NCBI GenBank assembly: GCA_013285465.1
Contig: CP053449.1
Coordinates: forward strand, 363,501-427,500
Length of the DNA stretch: 64,000 nucleotides
Reading direction: 5' to 3'
Source of the DNA: Pseudomonadota bacterium
GTDB taxonomy: Bacteria > Pseudomonadota > Alphaproteobacteria > Micavibrionales > CSBR16-224
Shown here: one piece after another, positions 9,160-18,441 of the stretch
Layout: every line of letters starts with the position of its first letter
How positions within the stretch are numbered: position 1 is the first letter of the stretch
Translations under genes and position numbers: made by a program
The notes under the pieces: model-generated
What the model saw: the letters and a program-made list of their open reading frames with translations, nothing else
What the model was told of the DNA's origin: nothing
Database searches by the model: none

Positions 9160-11055
9160 TTATTTTTTTCCTGCCCGTTTCTTTTTTGCTTTTTTCTTTG
9201 GCGCAGCATCTTCTTCCGGCTGTTCAATCGTGATAAATCCGCCGGATTGTTTTTTCCACAGCTGCGCATACAGCCCGTCTTTTTTCAACAGGCTGCGATG
9301 TGTGCCGTCTTCGGCGATTTTTCCCGCATCCAGAACAACCAGACGATCCATATGGGCGATGGTGGATAAGCGGTGCGCAATGGCGATGACGGTGCGGCCT
9401 TCCATCAGTTTTTCAAGGCTTTCCTGAATCAGCTGTTCGGATTCGGTATCAAGGGCGGAGGTCGCCTCGTCCAGCACCAGTATCGGTGCGGCTTTGAGGA
9501 TGGCGCGGGCGATGGCGATACGCTGGCGCTGCCCGCCGGAAAGTTTCACACCGCGCTCGCCGACCATGGAGTTATAGCCTTCCGTCGTCTCCATGATAAA
9601 ATCATGGCAATTGGCTTTTTTTGCGGCGGCGATGACATCTTTATCTGTGGCATCAAGCTTGCCGAAACGGATATTCTCCATCAGCGTGTCTTCAAACAGT
9701 GTCGTATCTTGCGGAATAACGGCGATATGTTCACGCAGGCTTTTGGTGGAAATCTCGCGGATGTCCTGACCGTCAATCGTGATACGGCAATCAGGGGCTT
9801 CGTAAAAACGCAGCAACAAATTCACCAGCGTTGATTTTCCTGCGCCGGAACGTCCGATAATACCGATTTTTTGTCTGGCACCGATATTCAGGTCAAAACC
9901 GCTGAACACTGCGGCCGCTTTTTTATAGGCAAAGCTAATATGGTCGTAGTGGATCTCGCCTTTTTTGACTTTTAAGACGGGCAGATGGTCATCACGGATG
10001 CCGATATCTTCGAAACTTTTGACGATATTCCCAACCGCGTAAACATTGGTATGAGTCTGCACCAGATCGGCATATTTTTGGGCGACGGCGGCAAAAACAC
10101 CGTCCAGCCGCAGCATATACTGGAAAATGGCAACAACGGTTCCCAGTGCCAAAACTTCACCTGCGCCGATTTTCATGTGATGGGCGATATAAAGATACAG
10201 AACCAGAAAATGGCTGAGCACAATCAGCATCGACATTAAGAACCATTTCCACTCCACCAGAACAACAGCGCGGGCAAAGGGAGCCCACCATGATTGGATC
10301 GCACCGGAAAGATGTTTTTCCGTTGTCTGCGACAGATTGAACATGATGACATTCTGGATATTGCTGACATAATCGAACAGCGCGGCAGAGAAAACATGTT
10401 CGCGCTCATTGATGCGGTGATTCAGGCGCATGATGATTTTGTCAAAATAAGTCAGCAGGTAAAAAATCAGGCAGGAAATCACGAATAATGCCAGACTGAC
10501 ATAAACATCAATAAAGGCCAGACCGACAAAAACGCCGGTGAAACGGACGATGGATTGCAGATAGATAAACTGGGTTTCGGCAAATCCCGATAGTGCATTG
10601 GCGGCCTTATTGACACGGTTGATGGTTGCGCCGCTGTGATGGTCGTGATGCCAGTGCAGCGGCAGGCGCGTTATATAGTCATAGAATTTCAGGTTAAAAT
10701 TCTTTTTGATCGTATAGGCGGTCATGCGCTCGATGCAGCGCCCCGGTCCGTGGAACAGCCAGAATCCGAATGTTCCGAGCACATAAAGCGTCAACCAGAA
10801 CAGGGATTGCTTTAAAATTTCATCGCCGCCGGCTTGCAAGGCGTTAATCAGCTCACCCAATACGTAAGGCTGGGTCATAAAAATCGCATTAGCCAGAATG
10901 AACATCACGTAATATTGCACAACGCGTTTTCTCTCGTCCCCCGCATAGGTCCAGCAACCGGAAATCAGCCGCCAGTATTGCGCCAGAATGCCGTAACTGC
11001 CAAGATCGTCATGGTCGGTCTTTGACTGTTTCTTATTATTTTTGTGTTTTGCCAC
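9160..11055 (-). CDS. ABC exporter, fused permease and ATPase
   Basis: A 631-residue half-transporter with a six-helix ABC_membrane domain (about residues 45-335) and a nucleotide-binding domain. Walker A is GRSGAGKST (401-409), the signature is LSGGQRQR, Walker B is ILVLDEATS and the H-loop is AHRLST. It should work as a homodimer exporting a lipid, peptide or drug. It starts with GTG at 11055, preceded by gaagg. The C-terminus carries a Lys-rich tail, KKKAKKKRAGKK. It is transcribed with ctlX; whether the two functions are linked is not evident. The substrate cannot be told from sequence. Confidence 0.88.
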   Translation of the reverse strand: MAKHKNNKKQSKTDHDDLGSYGILAQYWRLISGCWTYAGDERKRVVQYYVMFILANAIFMTQPYVLGELINALQAGGDEILKQSLFWLTLYVLGTFGFWLFHGPGRCIERMTAYTIKKNFNLKFYDYITRLPLHWHHDHHSGATINRVNKAANALSGFAETQFIYLQSIVRFTGVFVGLAFIDVYVSLALFVISCLIFYLLTYFDKIIMRLNHRINEREHVFSAALFDYVSNIQNVIMFNLSQTTEKHLSGAIQSWWAPFARAVVLVEWKWFLMSMLIVLSHFLVLYLYIAHHMKIGAGEVLALGTVVAIFQYMLRLDGVFAAVAQKYADLVQTHTNVYAVGNIVKSFEDIGIRDDHLPVLKVKKGEIHYDHISFAYKKAAAVFSGFDLNIGARQKIGIIGRSGAGKSTLVNLLLRFYEAPDCRITIDGQDIREISTKSLREHIAVIPQDTTLFEDTLMENIRFGKLDATDKDVIAAAKKANCHDFIMETTEGYNSMVGERGVKLSGGQRQRIAIARAILKAAPILVLDEATSALDTESEQLIQESLEKLMEGRTVIAIAHRLSTIAHMDRLVVLDAGKIAEDGTHRSLLKKDGLYAQLWKKQSGGFITIEQPEEDAAPKKKAKKKRAGKK

Positions 11056-11089
11056 GACAGCCTTCTTTCTCTTAAAATGAAATATATGT

Positions 11090-11095
11090 TATAAT
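11090..11095 (+). promoter_or_regulatory. consensus -10 box directly before a start codon
   Basis: TATAAT at 11090-11095 ends 6 bases before the ATG at 11102, and no Shine-Dalgarno sequence is present in the preceding 20 bases. If this is the -10 element, transcription would start at or next to the A of the start codon, giving a leaderless mRNA. The -35 region is poor. Confidence 0.4.
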
Positions 11096-11101
11096 AAAAT
11101 A

Positions 11102-11479
11102 ATGAAGCTTTGGAAAAAATATCTCGGTGTTTTTGCCGTTTTGTCATTCCTGATGGCGGGGGTTCCCGGCATGGGTTATGCTTCGGCTGTCTGCGACTAT
11201 GATGAAAACGCCGGAAAAACTGTGATGACACAGCAAAAAGACATGTCATCCGGTTGCCATGATATATCTTCCTCCTCCGAGATAGAAAAAACGGCGGAAA
11301 CCAAGCAGGGTTGTTGTGAACCCTTCTGTGACGGTGTCGGTTGCGGTAAAATGCCGCTGGTGGCCCCTGCGGAAATGACTGATTTCAGAATGCCGCCCTT
11401 ATCCGGTTATGAAGTATTTGACCTGACCTCCAATGGCACCCGTTTGGAACGATTGATGCGTCCGCCGATCTTCCGCTGA
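11102..11479 (+). CDS. small secreted Cys-rich protein, probable metal-related
   Basis: A 125-residue protein with an N-terminal signal sequence (hydrophobic residues 8-27, cleavage probably after GYASA). The mature part contains seven Cys, including a cluster (QGCCEPFCDGVGCGK) and a lone C and CH further upstream. The pattern suggests metal binding or disulphide bonding in the periplasm and loosely resembles the small CopL-like proteins near copper genes. It precedes the TRASH-like gene and the RND pump on the same strand. No exact family is recognised. The start may be leaderless. Confidence 0.65.
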   Translation: MKLWKKYLGVFAVLSFLMAGVPGMGYASAVCDYDENAGKTVMTQQKDMSSGCHDISSSSEIEKTAETKQGCCEPFCDGVGCGKMPLVAPAEMTDFRMPPLSGYEVFDLTSNGTRLERLMRPPIFR

Positions 11480-11533
11480 TAAATTCTGTAACCTGTTTTT
11501 GACAGGCAACGAAATATTATCAGGAGAAAAAAC

Positions 11534-11905
11534 ATGAAAAAAATTATTTTTACTTTTGCAGCATTCGTGCTGCTGTTATCCACCCCTGTTTTTGCACAGG
11601 ATGCTGCCGCAGAAGCGGAAAATCCGTTCCCGTCTTTGCACAAGGTTGAGGCAAAATATGTCTGTATGGTGAATAACCGCGTCTTTCCTATTGTACAAAT
11701 CCCCGTTGAAGTGGAAGGAAAGACCTATTACGGATGCTGTGCGATGTGTGAAGCGCGGCTTCAAAAAGACGCCAGCCTACGCAAGGGGGTCGACCCGGTT
11801 AGCGGCGCGGAGGTGGATAAAGCCGATGCGGTGATCGGGGCAAAACGTGACGGTTCCGTTTATTACTTCGAAAATGAGGAAAATTACGAAGCCTTTCAGG
11901 AGTAA
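11534..11905 (+). CDS. periplasmic TRASH/YHS-like metal-binding protein
   Basis: A 123-residue protein with a clear signal peptide (cleavage after PVFAQ, residue 20). The mature domain includes KYVCMVNNRVF and GKTYYGCCAMCEARL, a Cys pattern (C...CCAMC) like TRASH or YHS metal-sensing/chaperone domains. This is followed by DPVSGAEVDKADAVIG, similar to YHS core sequences, and a terminal YYFENEENYEAF strand-helix typical of YHS. It probably binds a soft metal such as copper in the periplasm. The ribosome site aggag lies 8 bases before ATG. It sits between the Cys-rich protein and the efflux operon, supporting a metal-stress role. Confidence 0.75.
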   Translation: MKKIIFTFAAFVLLLSTPVFAQDAAAEAENPFPSLHKVEAKYVCMVNNRVFPIVQIPVEVEGKTYYGCCAMCEARLQKDASLRKGVDPVSGAEVDKADAVIGAKRDGSVYYFENEENYEAFQE

Positions 11906-12023
11906 AAGAACCGCCTGCCGCGGCAGATTATCTTGTTATTGATTTTTTTCGAGGGTTTTTCCGCTGTAACTGCGTATATAGTGGATAAAGCAAAAAACCG
12001 ATCAGGAAAACGGCGGAAAACCT

Positions 12024-13490
12024 TTGAAAAGAAAATACAAACATTCACTCCATGCAAAAGGCTTGGCCTTGCTGCTGCCGTCGCTGATGCTATTGCAGGC
12101 GGGTTGTACCGCTGTGCCGGATGGGCGCGATCCGCTACAAATGTCGTCTTCCTATAGCCGTTCCCTGGATAGCGCAGCGGGTTATGATGCTGTGCGCGGA
12201 CAATATTGGCGGGAATTCGGTGATGATGCTTTGAATAAGCTGGTGGAAGAGGCGCTGAAAGACAATCCCAATCTCGAACGTGTACGGCAAAGATTATTGC
12301 AGGCCGAGGCTGTGGCAAAAAAAAGCGGTGCGGATTTATACCCCTCTGTCACCGTCACGGGCGGTCGCGATTTGGGGCGTGGAACGGCGGCAGGCAGTGG
12401 TGATTTGAGCCTCAGCGGCGCCGCATCTTATGAGCTGGATATCTGGGGGAAGAATCGCGCATCTGCAAAATCAGGCAAGCTTGACGCTTTTGGCGCTGCA
12501 GAAGATTTGCGCGCGGCAGCAGTAACATTGGCGGCGGAAATCATACAGGATTGGCTAAGATTGGCCGCTCTGCGTGAGGAAGAAGCATTGTTAAACCGCC
12601 AGATCAGCATTAATGAAAATGTGATGGAGCTGCAGCAGGCGCGTTTTTCAGGCGGTATTGCCTCGGCGCTGGATGTGTTGCAGCAAAAAGAAGTCCTTGC
12701 ACGCGTACGGGCGCAATTGCCGGACGTACAGGCGGGGCAGGCGCTGGCCCTGAACCGTTTGGCGGTGCTGGCAGGGCGTAGCCCGGCGGAATTCATACCG
12801 CCTGATCAAGCGGCATTGCCGGCGTTGTTGCCCCTGCCCGGAGCCGGGTTGCCCAGCCTGTTGCTGGAGGAGCGGCCTGATATCCGTGCGGCATGGCTGC
12901 GGGTTTCTGCCGCCGATTGGGCAAAAGAAGCGGCCGCGGCTGACCGTTTGCCCGGCGTTAATCTGACGGCAAATTATGCAACAATGGGGGCGGCATTCGG
13001 TAATTTATTCACGAATTGGGCGCTGACACTGGCGGCATCGCTGGTTGCGCCGGTTATGGATGGCGGGACGCGGGTTGCGGAAACCGCACGGCAGCAGGCT
13101 GTCGCGGATGAGCGGTTTCAAACCTACCGTGAAACCGTTTTAAACGCGCTGAAAGAAGTTGAAGATGCACTGGCGCAGAACAAATATCAGGCCGATAAAA
13201 TCACAGCGGTTGAGGAACAGCTTGAAGCCGCGCGTAATGCGCTGGCGCAGGCGCAGATCAGCTATACAAATGGCAGTACGGATTATTTATCTGTTTTAAA
13301 CGGGCTTTTAAATGTGCAAAGCCTTGAGAGACAGATGGTGCAGGCGCGGCGTGATTTATCGCTGTACCGTGTGATGTTGTACCGCGCGCTGGGCGGCCGC
13401 GGCTGGACGGATACCGTCATGGCAGATTCTGCGGAAAAACAGACTGAAACGGAAAACGGAGAGGAACAGGATGTTCGCGAAGCTCTTTAA
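12024..13490 (+). CDS. outer-membrane efflux lipoprotein (TolC/OprM/NodT family)
   Basis: A 488-residue outer-membrane channel subunit of an RND pump. The N-terminus is a lipoprotein signal with lipobox LLQAGC. The body carries two OEP repeats: LVEEALKDNPNLERVRQRL, then the coiled-coil helices, ending with SYTNGSTDYLSVLNGLLNVQSLERQ, which is diagnostic of the family. The frame supports a TTG start at 12024; the nearby ATG at 12052 is out of frame and would lose the signal. An AGGA lies about 15 bases upstream. Its 3' end overlaps the adaptor gene by 20 bases, indicating coupled translation. Confidence 0.85.
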   Translation: MKRKYKHSLHAKGLALLLPSLMLLQAGCTAVPDGRDPLQMSSSYSRSLDSAAGYDAVRGQYWREFGDDALNKLVEEALKDNPNLERVRQRLLQAEAVAKKSGADLYPSVTVTGGRDLGRGTAAGSGDLSLSGAASYELDIWGKNRASAKSGKLDAFGAAEDLRAAAVTLAAEIIQDWLRLAALREEEALLNRQISINENVMELQQARFSGGIASALDVLQQKEVLARVRAQLPDVQAGQALALNRLAVLAGRSPAEFIPPDQAALPALLPLPGAGLPSLLLEERPDIRAAWLRVSAADWAKEAAAADRLPGVNLTANYATMGAAFGNLFTNWALTLAASLVAPVMDGGTRVAETARQQAVADERFQTYRETVLNALKEVEDALAQNKYQADKITAVEEQLEAARNALAQAQISYTNGSTDYLSVLNGLLNVQSLERQMVQARRDLSLYRVMLYRALGGRGWTDTVMADSAEKQTETENGEEQDVREAL

Positions 13491-14670
13491 AATTATTCTG
13501 CCGGTAGCGGTGGTTGCGGGCGGCGTCTTTGTCGCCTTGTGGTATGTCGAAAATCCGGCAACGGTCGAGCGCCGCCCTGCGCCGCCGCCGATGGCGCTGC
13601 CTGTGGAAACTGCTGTGGCGGAAAGCGGTGATTATACCGTCGTGGTCGAGGCGATGGGACAGGTCATTCCTGCGACCAGCGCACAGATCAGACCGCAGGT
13701 CGGCGGTGAAATTATCACAACGGCGGATGGTTTTGTTCCGGGCGGTTTTTTTGTGCAGGATGCCGTCATGTTGCAGATTGAGCCCGCCGATTATGAGCTG
13801 GCTGTCAAAAAACAACAGGCATTATTCCAGCAGGCGGAGGCGGCATACCGTTTGGAAATGGGGCGGCAGGAAGTTGCAAAAAACGAATTGGAGATGCTGG
13901 AAAGAACGACAGGAAAAAAACCGGCCAATACCGCACTTGCTTTGCGTCGCCCGCAACTGGATCAGGCGCGGGCGGAAATGGAAAAAGTGAAGGCTGATCT
14001 TGATACGGCGCAGCTGGCTTTGTCACGCACGGCTGTAAAAGCACCGTTCAACGCCTTGGTGACGGAGCGGCGCGCCGTGCGCGGCGACCGTGTGGCAGCG
14101 CAGGAGATTGTGGCGACATTGGCGGGAACGGATGAATACTGGGTTGAATTATCGGTTCCCTTAAGTGATTTGCGCTGGCTGCATTTTCCGGCACCGGCGG
14201 AAATTGTACTGGATGGAAAGCGCGGCACACGACAGGCGCAGCTGGTACGTATGACCGGAAAACTTGATGAAGCCAGCCGTCTTGCCGGTGTGCTGGTGGC
14301 GGTGGCTGATCCGATGCTGTTGGCGGAAGATGCGTCAGTCACAGATTTTCCAATGATGCTGGGGGATTACGTGCGGGTGCGGATCAAAGGTGAAAAACTG
14401 ACAAACACCGTACGCGTACCGCTGGCATGGTTGCGTGACGGCAGCATTGTCTGGACGGCGCAGGACGGTTTGTTGAAATTTAATGCCGTGCAGATTTTAC
14501 GGGAAGACCGCGATTACGCCTATATTGCCGAGGGATTGACAGCAGGGGACATGCTGGTGACATCCGATATCTCCGTTCCTGTAGAAGGAATGAAAATCCG
14601 TACGGATGCGGAAGCCGTGAAAGAAAATGTGACATCCGGTGCAATCCTTCCTGAAGGAGGTACTGAATGA
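13471..14670 (+). CDS. RND periplasmic adaptor (membrane fusion protein)
   Basis: A 399-residue HlyD/AcrA-type adaptor. The N-terminal helix (residues 8-26) anchors it. The barrel-sandwich half-motifs are ATSAQIRPQVGGEI and TAVKAPFNALVTERRAVRGDRV, flanking the coiled-coil hairpin with KKQQALFQQAEAAYRLE. The beta-barrel domain follows (GTDEYWVELSVPLSDL). It links the outer-membrane lipoprotein to the inner-membrane pump. The 20-base overlap upstream and the ATGA overlap downstream define a tight three-gene transporter unit. No His/Met-rich metal-binding extension is seen, so the substrate is not obviously a metal ion. Confidence 0.88.
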   Translation: MFAKLFKIILPVAVVAGGVFVALWYVENPATVERRPAPPPMALPVETAVAESGDYTVVVEAMGQVIPATSAQIRPQVGGEIITTADGFVPGGFFVQDAVMLQIEPADYELAVKKQQALFQQAEAAYRLEMGRQEVAKNELEMLERTTGKKPANTALALRRPQLDQARAEMEKVKADLDTAQLALSRTAVKAPFNALVTERRAVRGDRVAAQEIVATLAGTDEYWVELSVPLSDLRWLHFPAPAEIVLDGKRGTRQAQLVRMTGKLDEASRLAGVLVAVADPMLLAEDASVTDFPMMLGDYVRVRIKGEKLTNTVRVPLAWLRDGSIVWTAQDGLLKFNAVQILREDRDYAYIAEGLTAGDMLVTSDISVPVEGMKIRTDAEAVKENVTSGAILPEGGTE

Positions 14671-17600
14671 GCGCAAACAAGACAGATCACCCGGACGAGA
14701 TTGAAAACGGTCCGATCAAATGGATGGCGGCGCATCCTGTGGCCGCTAATCTGTTGATGGTGATTTGCCTGTTGGGCGGGCTTTTTATTTTTACGCAATC
14801 AACGCAGGAGGTCTTTCCCGAATTTGCGCTGGATACGGTCACAGTACGCATGTCTTACCCCGGTGCCAGCCCCGAAGAGGTGGAACAGGGGATTGTGCTG
14901 GCCGTGGAGGATGCGGTGCGTGATATTGAAGGGCTGGGAGAAATCACCTCCCGCGCGACAGAGGGGGCGGCATCGGTTTCTGTCGAGGTTCTTGATACTG
15001 AAAATATGATGCGGGTTTTGCAGGATGTGCAATCCGCCGTGGACCGTGTAACGACCTTTCCGGTTGATGCGGAAAATCTGACAGTGGCAATCAACAGCCG
15101 CCGCCGTGATGTGGTGACATTAGCATTATTCGGCGATGCGGATGAACGCGTTTTGCGCAATGCGGCGGAACAAGTGCAGGCGGTGCTGGAACAGGATCCG
15201 GATATCGGCCCGGTTGAGCTCGGCGGCGTGCGCGATTACGAAATCCATATCGAAGTGTCGCAGGATAATCTGCGCCGTTATAATCTTAGCCTGCCGCAGA
15301 TTGCGCAGCGTGTGCGGCAGACAGCGCTGGAGCTGGGCGGCGGTGCGTTGGATACGACCAGCGGCGAAATTCTTGTCCGTATGACGGAGAGGCGCGATAC
15401 GGCAAAGCAATTCCGTGACGTGCCGGTGATTATCCAGCCCAATGGCAGTCAGGTTTTACTGGGGGATATTGCGCATATCCGTGAAGCTTTTGCCGACAGC
15501 AATAATTATGCGGTTTATAACGGCCATCAGGCGGTATTTCTGGATGTATACCGTATCGGTGACCAAACACCGGTCGGTGTTTCCTCCCGCGTGAAAGCGC
15601 ATATCGCAACGCTGAATGAAACACTGCCGCCGGGGATTGATATCATCGTGCTGGATGACCGTTCCAAAATCTTTCAGCAACGTGCGGCGTTGCTGGTCAA
15701 GAACGGGTTATGGGGGCTGGGTCTGGTTGTGCTGCTATTGACCTTTTTTCTGGAAACGCGGCTGGCTTTCTGGGTGAGTATGGGGATACCGATTGCTTTT
15801 ATGGGCGCGTTCCTGACTTTTCCGGCGACAGATTTTACGGTCAATATCGTGAGCATGTTCGCCTTTATCATCGCATTGGGGCTGGTGGTGGATGATGCCA
15901 TCGTATCGGGGGAAAATATTTACAGCTACCGTCAGAAAGGCATGTCGCCGCTGATGGCAGCCGTCACCGGTGCGCGCGAGATTGCCTATCCCGTCACGGT
16001 CAGCGTATTGACCAATATTGTTGCCTTCCTGCCGCTGTTTTTCATGCCGGGGACAATCGGCAAAATTTTCAGTGTTATTCCGGTCGTTGTTTGTGCCGTC
16101 TTTCTGTTTTCCCTGATTGAATGCCTGTTTGTGCTGCCGGCGCATCTGGCCTTTACGCGCAGTAAAAAAGAGCCGGGCAAGGTCATGAAATTTCTGGGCA
16201 CACCGAAAAGAAAATTCCAGCGCGGTTTTCAGTATTTTGTGAAACGGTATTTTCGCCGTTTTATCGGCATGACGGTGCGCCACCGCTATTTTGTCGTTGC
16301 ACTGTTTATGGCTTTTCTCGCCGGAGTCGGCGGCTATGTCGGCAGCGGGCGTATGGGGATGGAGATGTTCCCGCGGGTGGAATCCGATTATGCTTTTGCC
16401 TCCGTGACATTGCCGGTCGGCACGCCGATGGAGCGTGTTATGACGGTGCAGAAACATATGCTGGATGCGGCGAAAAAAGTGGTGGAGGAAAACGGCGGTG
16501 ACAGGCTTGCAACCGGTGTTTACGGTAAAATCGCCGAAAATGTGATTGAGGCGCGGATTTACCTGACGGATCCCGATATCCGTCCGGTCAGTACGCGCGA
16601 GACAGTGGCCCTGTGGCGTGACGAAGTCGGTGTGATAACCGGTCTGGAATCCTCCTCCTTTCTGTCGAATAGGGGCGGGCCGGGATCGGGCGCGGCTTTG
16701 ACGGTGGAATTAAGCCATACCGATACGGCCGTGCTGGATGCGGCAGCGCAGCGTTTGGCTGTGGCATTGGCGGATTTCCCGAATACGAAAGATATTGATG
16801 ACGGATCGGCGCAGGGGAAAAAGCAGTTTAATTTCCGCATGACCACGCTGGGCTATACGCTGGGGATGACGACGGAAAATGTTGCGCGGCAGGTGCGGGC
16901 GGCTTTCTATGGCAGCGAGGTTTTTAAACAGCAGCGCGGGCGTGATGAAGTCCGTATATTGGTGCGTTTGCCCGAAGCGCAACGCTCGTCACAATATGAT
17001 TTATACAATCTGATGCTGCGTGCGCCGGACGGGTCGGATGTGATGCTGCGCGATGTGGTCACGATGGAAGAAGGCCGCGCCTATACCTCGATTTACCGCC
17101 GCGACGGACGCCGTGTTGTGCAGGTGGCTGCAGATGTGGACCCGCCTTCGCAGGCGGGACGCATTATCAATGTTATTACGCAGGATGCGTTGCCGGAATT
17201 GCAGCGCCGCTATCCAGGATTAACCTATTCTTTTGAAGGGCGGCAGGCGGAAATTCGCGACAGTATTATGAGCCTTCTTTGGGGGCTGTTTGCCGTGCTG
17301 TTTGTGATTTATGCCTTGCTGGCTTTGCAATTCGGCAGCTACAGTCAGCCTTTGATGGTGCTGTTGGCCATTCCTTTCGGCGCAATCGGTGCGGTTTTCG
17401 GCCATATGATTATGGGCTATTCCTTAAGTGTGATGAGCCTCTTGGGGATGATGGCACTGTCAGGGGTTGTGGTGAACGGATCGCTGATTTTGGTCGATTT
17501 TGCCAATCGCCGCCGCGCAAAGGGAATGACGATAAAAAGCGCGATTACCGATGCCTCCGTACTGCGTTTTCGTCCGATTTTGCTGACGACTCTGACGACG

Positions 17601-17849
17601 TTTATCGGACTGGCACCGATGATTTTTGAAACCTCGCGGCAGGCGCGGTTCTTGATTCCGATGGCGATTTCACTAGGTTTTGGAATTTTGTTTGCGGCGC
17701 TTATCACGCTGGTGCTTATTCCGGCTTTCTATGTCATTATAGTGGATATCAGAGGCTTTTTTGGCGCACGCAAAGCAAGGAAAGAACAGCGAAGTGAAAA
17801 ACCGCAAGGACAGACCGGACAAGAACAGTCAGAAGGAGGGGCGGGATGA
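14667..17849 (+). CDS. RND-family efflux pump, HAE-type inner-membrane subunit
   Basis: A 1060-residue proton-driven pump with the classic 12-helix plan and two large periplasmic loops. TM1 is near residues 25-45. GLVVDDAIVSGENI in TM4 carries the paired Asp proton relay of hydrophobe/amphiphile pumps. YALLALQFGSYSQPLMVLLAIPFG in the second half is the matching helix, followed by LSGVVVNGSLILVDFAN. It resembles VexF/MexF-like HAE pumps rather than the CusA/CzcA heavy-metal clade, in which a different TM4 signature is usual. The adaptor precedes it. The last bases overlap the sigma-factor frame, tying pump and regulator together. Confidence 0.9.
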   Translation: MSANKTDHPDEIENGPIKWMAAHPVAANLLMVICLLGGLFIFTQSTQEVFPEFALDTVTVRMSYPGASPEEVEQGIVLAVEDAVRDIEGLGEITSRATEGAASVSVEVLDTENMMRVLQDVQSAVDRVTTFPVDAENLTVAINSRRRDVVTLALFGDADERVLRNAAEQVQAVLEQDPDIGPVELGGVRDYEIHIEVSQDNLRRYNLSLPQIAQRVRQTALELGGGALDTTSGEILVRMTERRDTAKQFRDVPVIIQPNGSQVLLGDIAHIREAFADSNNYAVYNGHQAVFLDVYRIGDQTPVGVSSRVKAHIATLNETLPPGIDIIVLDDRSKIFQQRAALLVKNGLWGLGLVVLLLTFFLETRLAFWVSMGIPIAFMGAFLTFPATDFTVNIVSMFAFIIALGLVVDDAIVSGENIYSYRQKGMSPLMAAVTGAREIAYPVTVSVLTNIVAFLPLFFMPGTIGKIFSVIPVVVCAVFLFSLIECLFVLPAHLAFTRSKKEPGKVMKFLGTPKRKFQRGFQYFVKRYFRRFIGMTVRHRYFVVALFMAFLAGVGGYVGSGRMGMEMFPRVESDYAFASVTLPVGTPMERVMTVQKHMLDAAKKVVEENGGDRLATGVYGKIAENVIEARIYLTDPDIRPVSTRETVALWRDEVGVITGLESSSFLSNRGGPGSGAALTVELSHTDTAVLDAAAQRLAVALADFPNTKDIDDGSAQGKKQFNFRMTTLGYTLGMTTENVARQVRAAFYGSEVFKQQRGRDEVRILVRLPEAQRSSQYDLYNLMLRAPDGSDVMLRDVVTMEEGRAYTSIYRRDGRRVVQVAADVDPPSQAGRIINVITQDALPELQRRYPGLTYSFEGRQAEIRDSIMSLLWGLFAVLFVIYALLALQFGSYSQPLMVLLAIPFGAIGAVFGHMIMGYSLSVMSLLGMMALSGVVVNGSLILVDFANRRRAKGMTIKSAITDASVLRFRPILLTTLTTFIGLAPMIFETSRQARFLIPMAISLGFGILFAALITLVLIPAFYVIIVDIRGFFGARKARKEQRSEKPQGQTGQEQSEGGAG

Positions 17850-18441
17850 GGAAAAACGCCTGGCCTATTTCCCTGACCGGAAACGGGAAGACCCTGTATT
17901 CTCGGAACTGTCGGATGAAACACTGGCGGCAATGGTGCGGGATGGCGATCAACGGGCTTTCGCAGAGATTGTGCACCGTTACGCCCGTAAATGTTACGGC
18001 TTTGCTTTTAAATATGTTGCAGACCGGGAAGATGCGGAGGATGTCGTGCAAACCGCTTTGATGAAATTCTGGCAGCGCCCGCATATGTGGGATCCGGAGC
18101 GCAAGACGCGTTTCGCAACATGGTTTTACCGTGTTGTGCTGAATGCCTGCCGCGATGCGCTGCGCGCCCGTAAAACCGTGCTGCCGCTTTTCGAAGAAGC
18201 CGTTCCGGCGGAGGGTATCGCAAGCGGGGAAGAGGCTTTGATAAAACAGGATGTGCTGCAGGCGCTGTCACGTTTACCGGAACGCCAGCATCAGGCAATC
18301 CTGCTGTGTTTTTATGAGGGGATGACCCATACCGAGGCGGCGGCTGTGATGGAGACAACGCCAAAATCAGTCGAGTTGCTGGTACGCCGTGCGAAAACGG
18401 CGCTGAAACAGAAGATGGAAAAAGAAGGAGGCTGGACATGA
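17794..18441 (+). CDS. ECF-type RNA polymerase sigma factor
   Basis: About 215 residues. Sigma region 2 spans MVRDGDQRAFAEIVHRY to DREDAEDVVQTALMKFWQRP, and region 4 is LSRLPERQHQAILLCFYEGMTHTEAAAVM with a helix-turn-helix. The start is ambiguous. The best-placed SD-ATG (GGAGG then ATG at 17846, overlapping the pump stop as ATGA) is in the wrong frame. The possible starts in frame are TTG at 17761 or GTG at 17794; the GTG is used here because it has an AAGGAA about 11 bases upstream and overlaps the pump gene less. It is followed by an anti-sigma-like gene (ATGA overlap) and a CnrX-like sensor, so it is probably released by an envelope signal. Confidence 0.85.
   Translation: MKNRKDRPDKNSQKEGRDEEKRLAYFPDRKREDPVFSELSDETLAAMVRDGDQRAFAEIVHRYARKCYGFAFKYVADREDAEDVVQTALMKFWQRPHMWDPERKTRFATWFYRVVLNACRDALRARKTVLPLFEEAVPAEGIASGEEALIKQDVLQALSRLPERQHQAILLCFYEGMTHTEAAAVMETTPKSVELLVRRAKTALKQKMEKEGGWT

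Noticed and set aside
11911..11930. CTGCCGCGGCAG palindrome as a terminator
   Set aside because: As a hairpin only 4 base pairs can form around a loop, and the T-run begins about 20 bases later. Not convincing.
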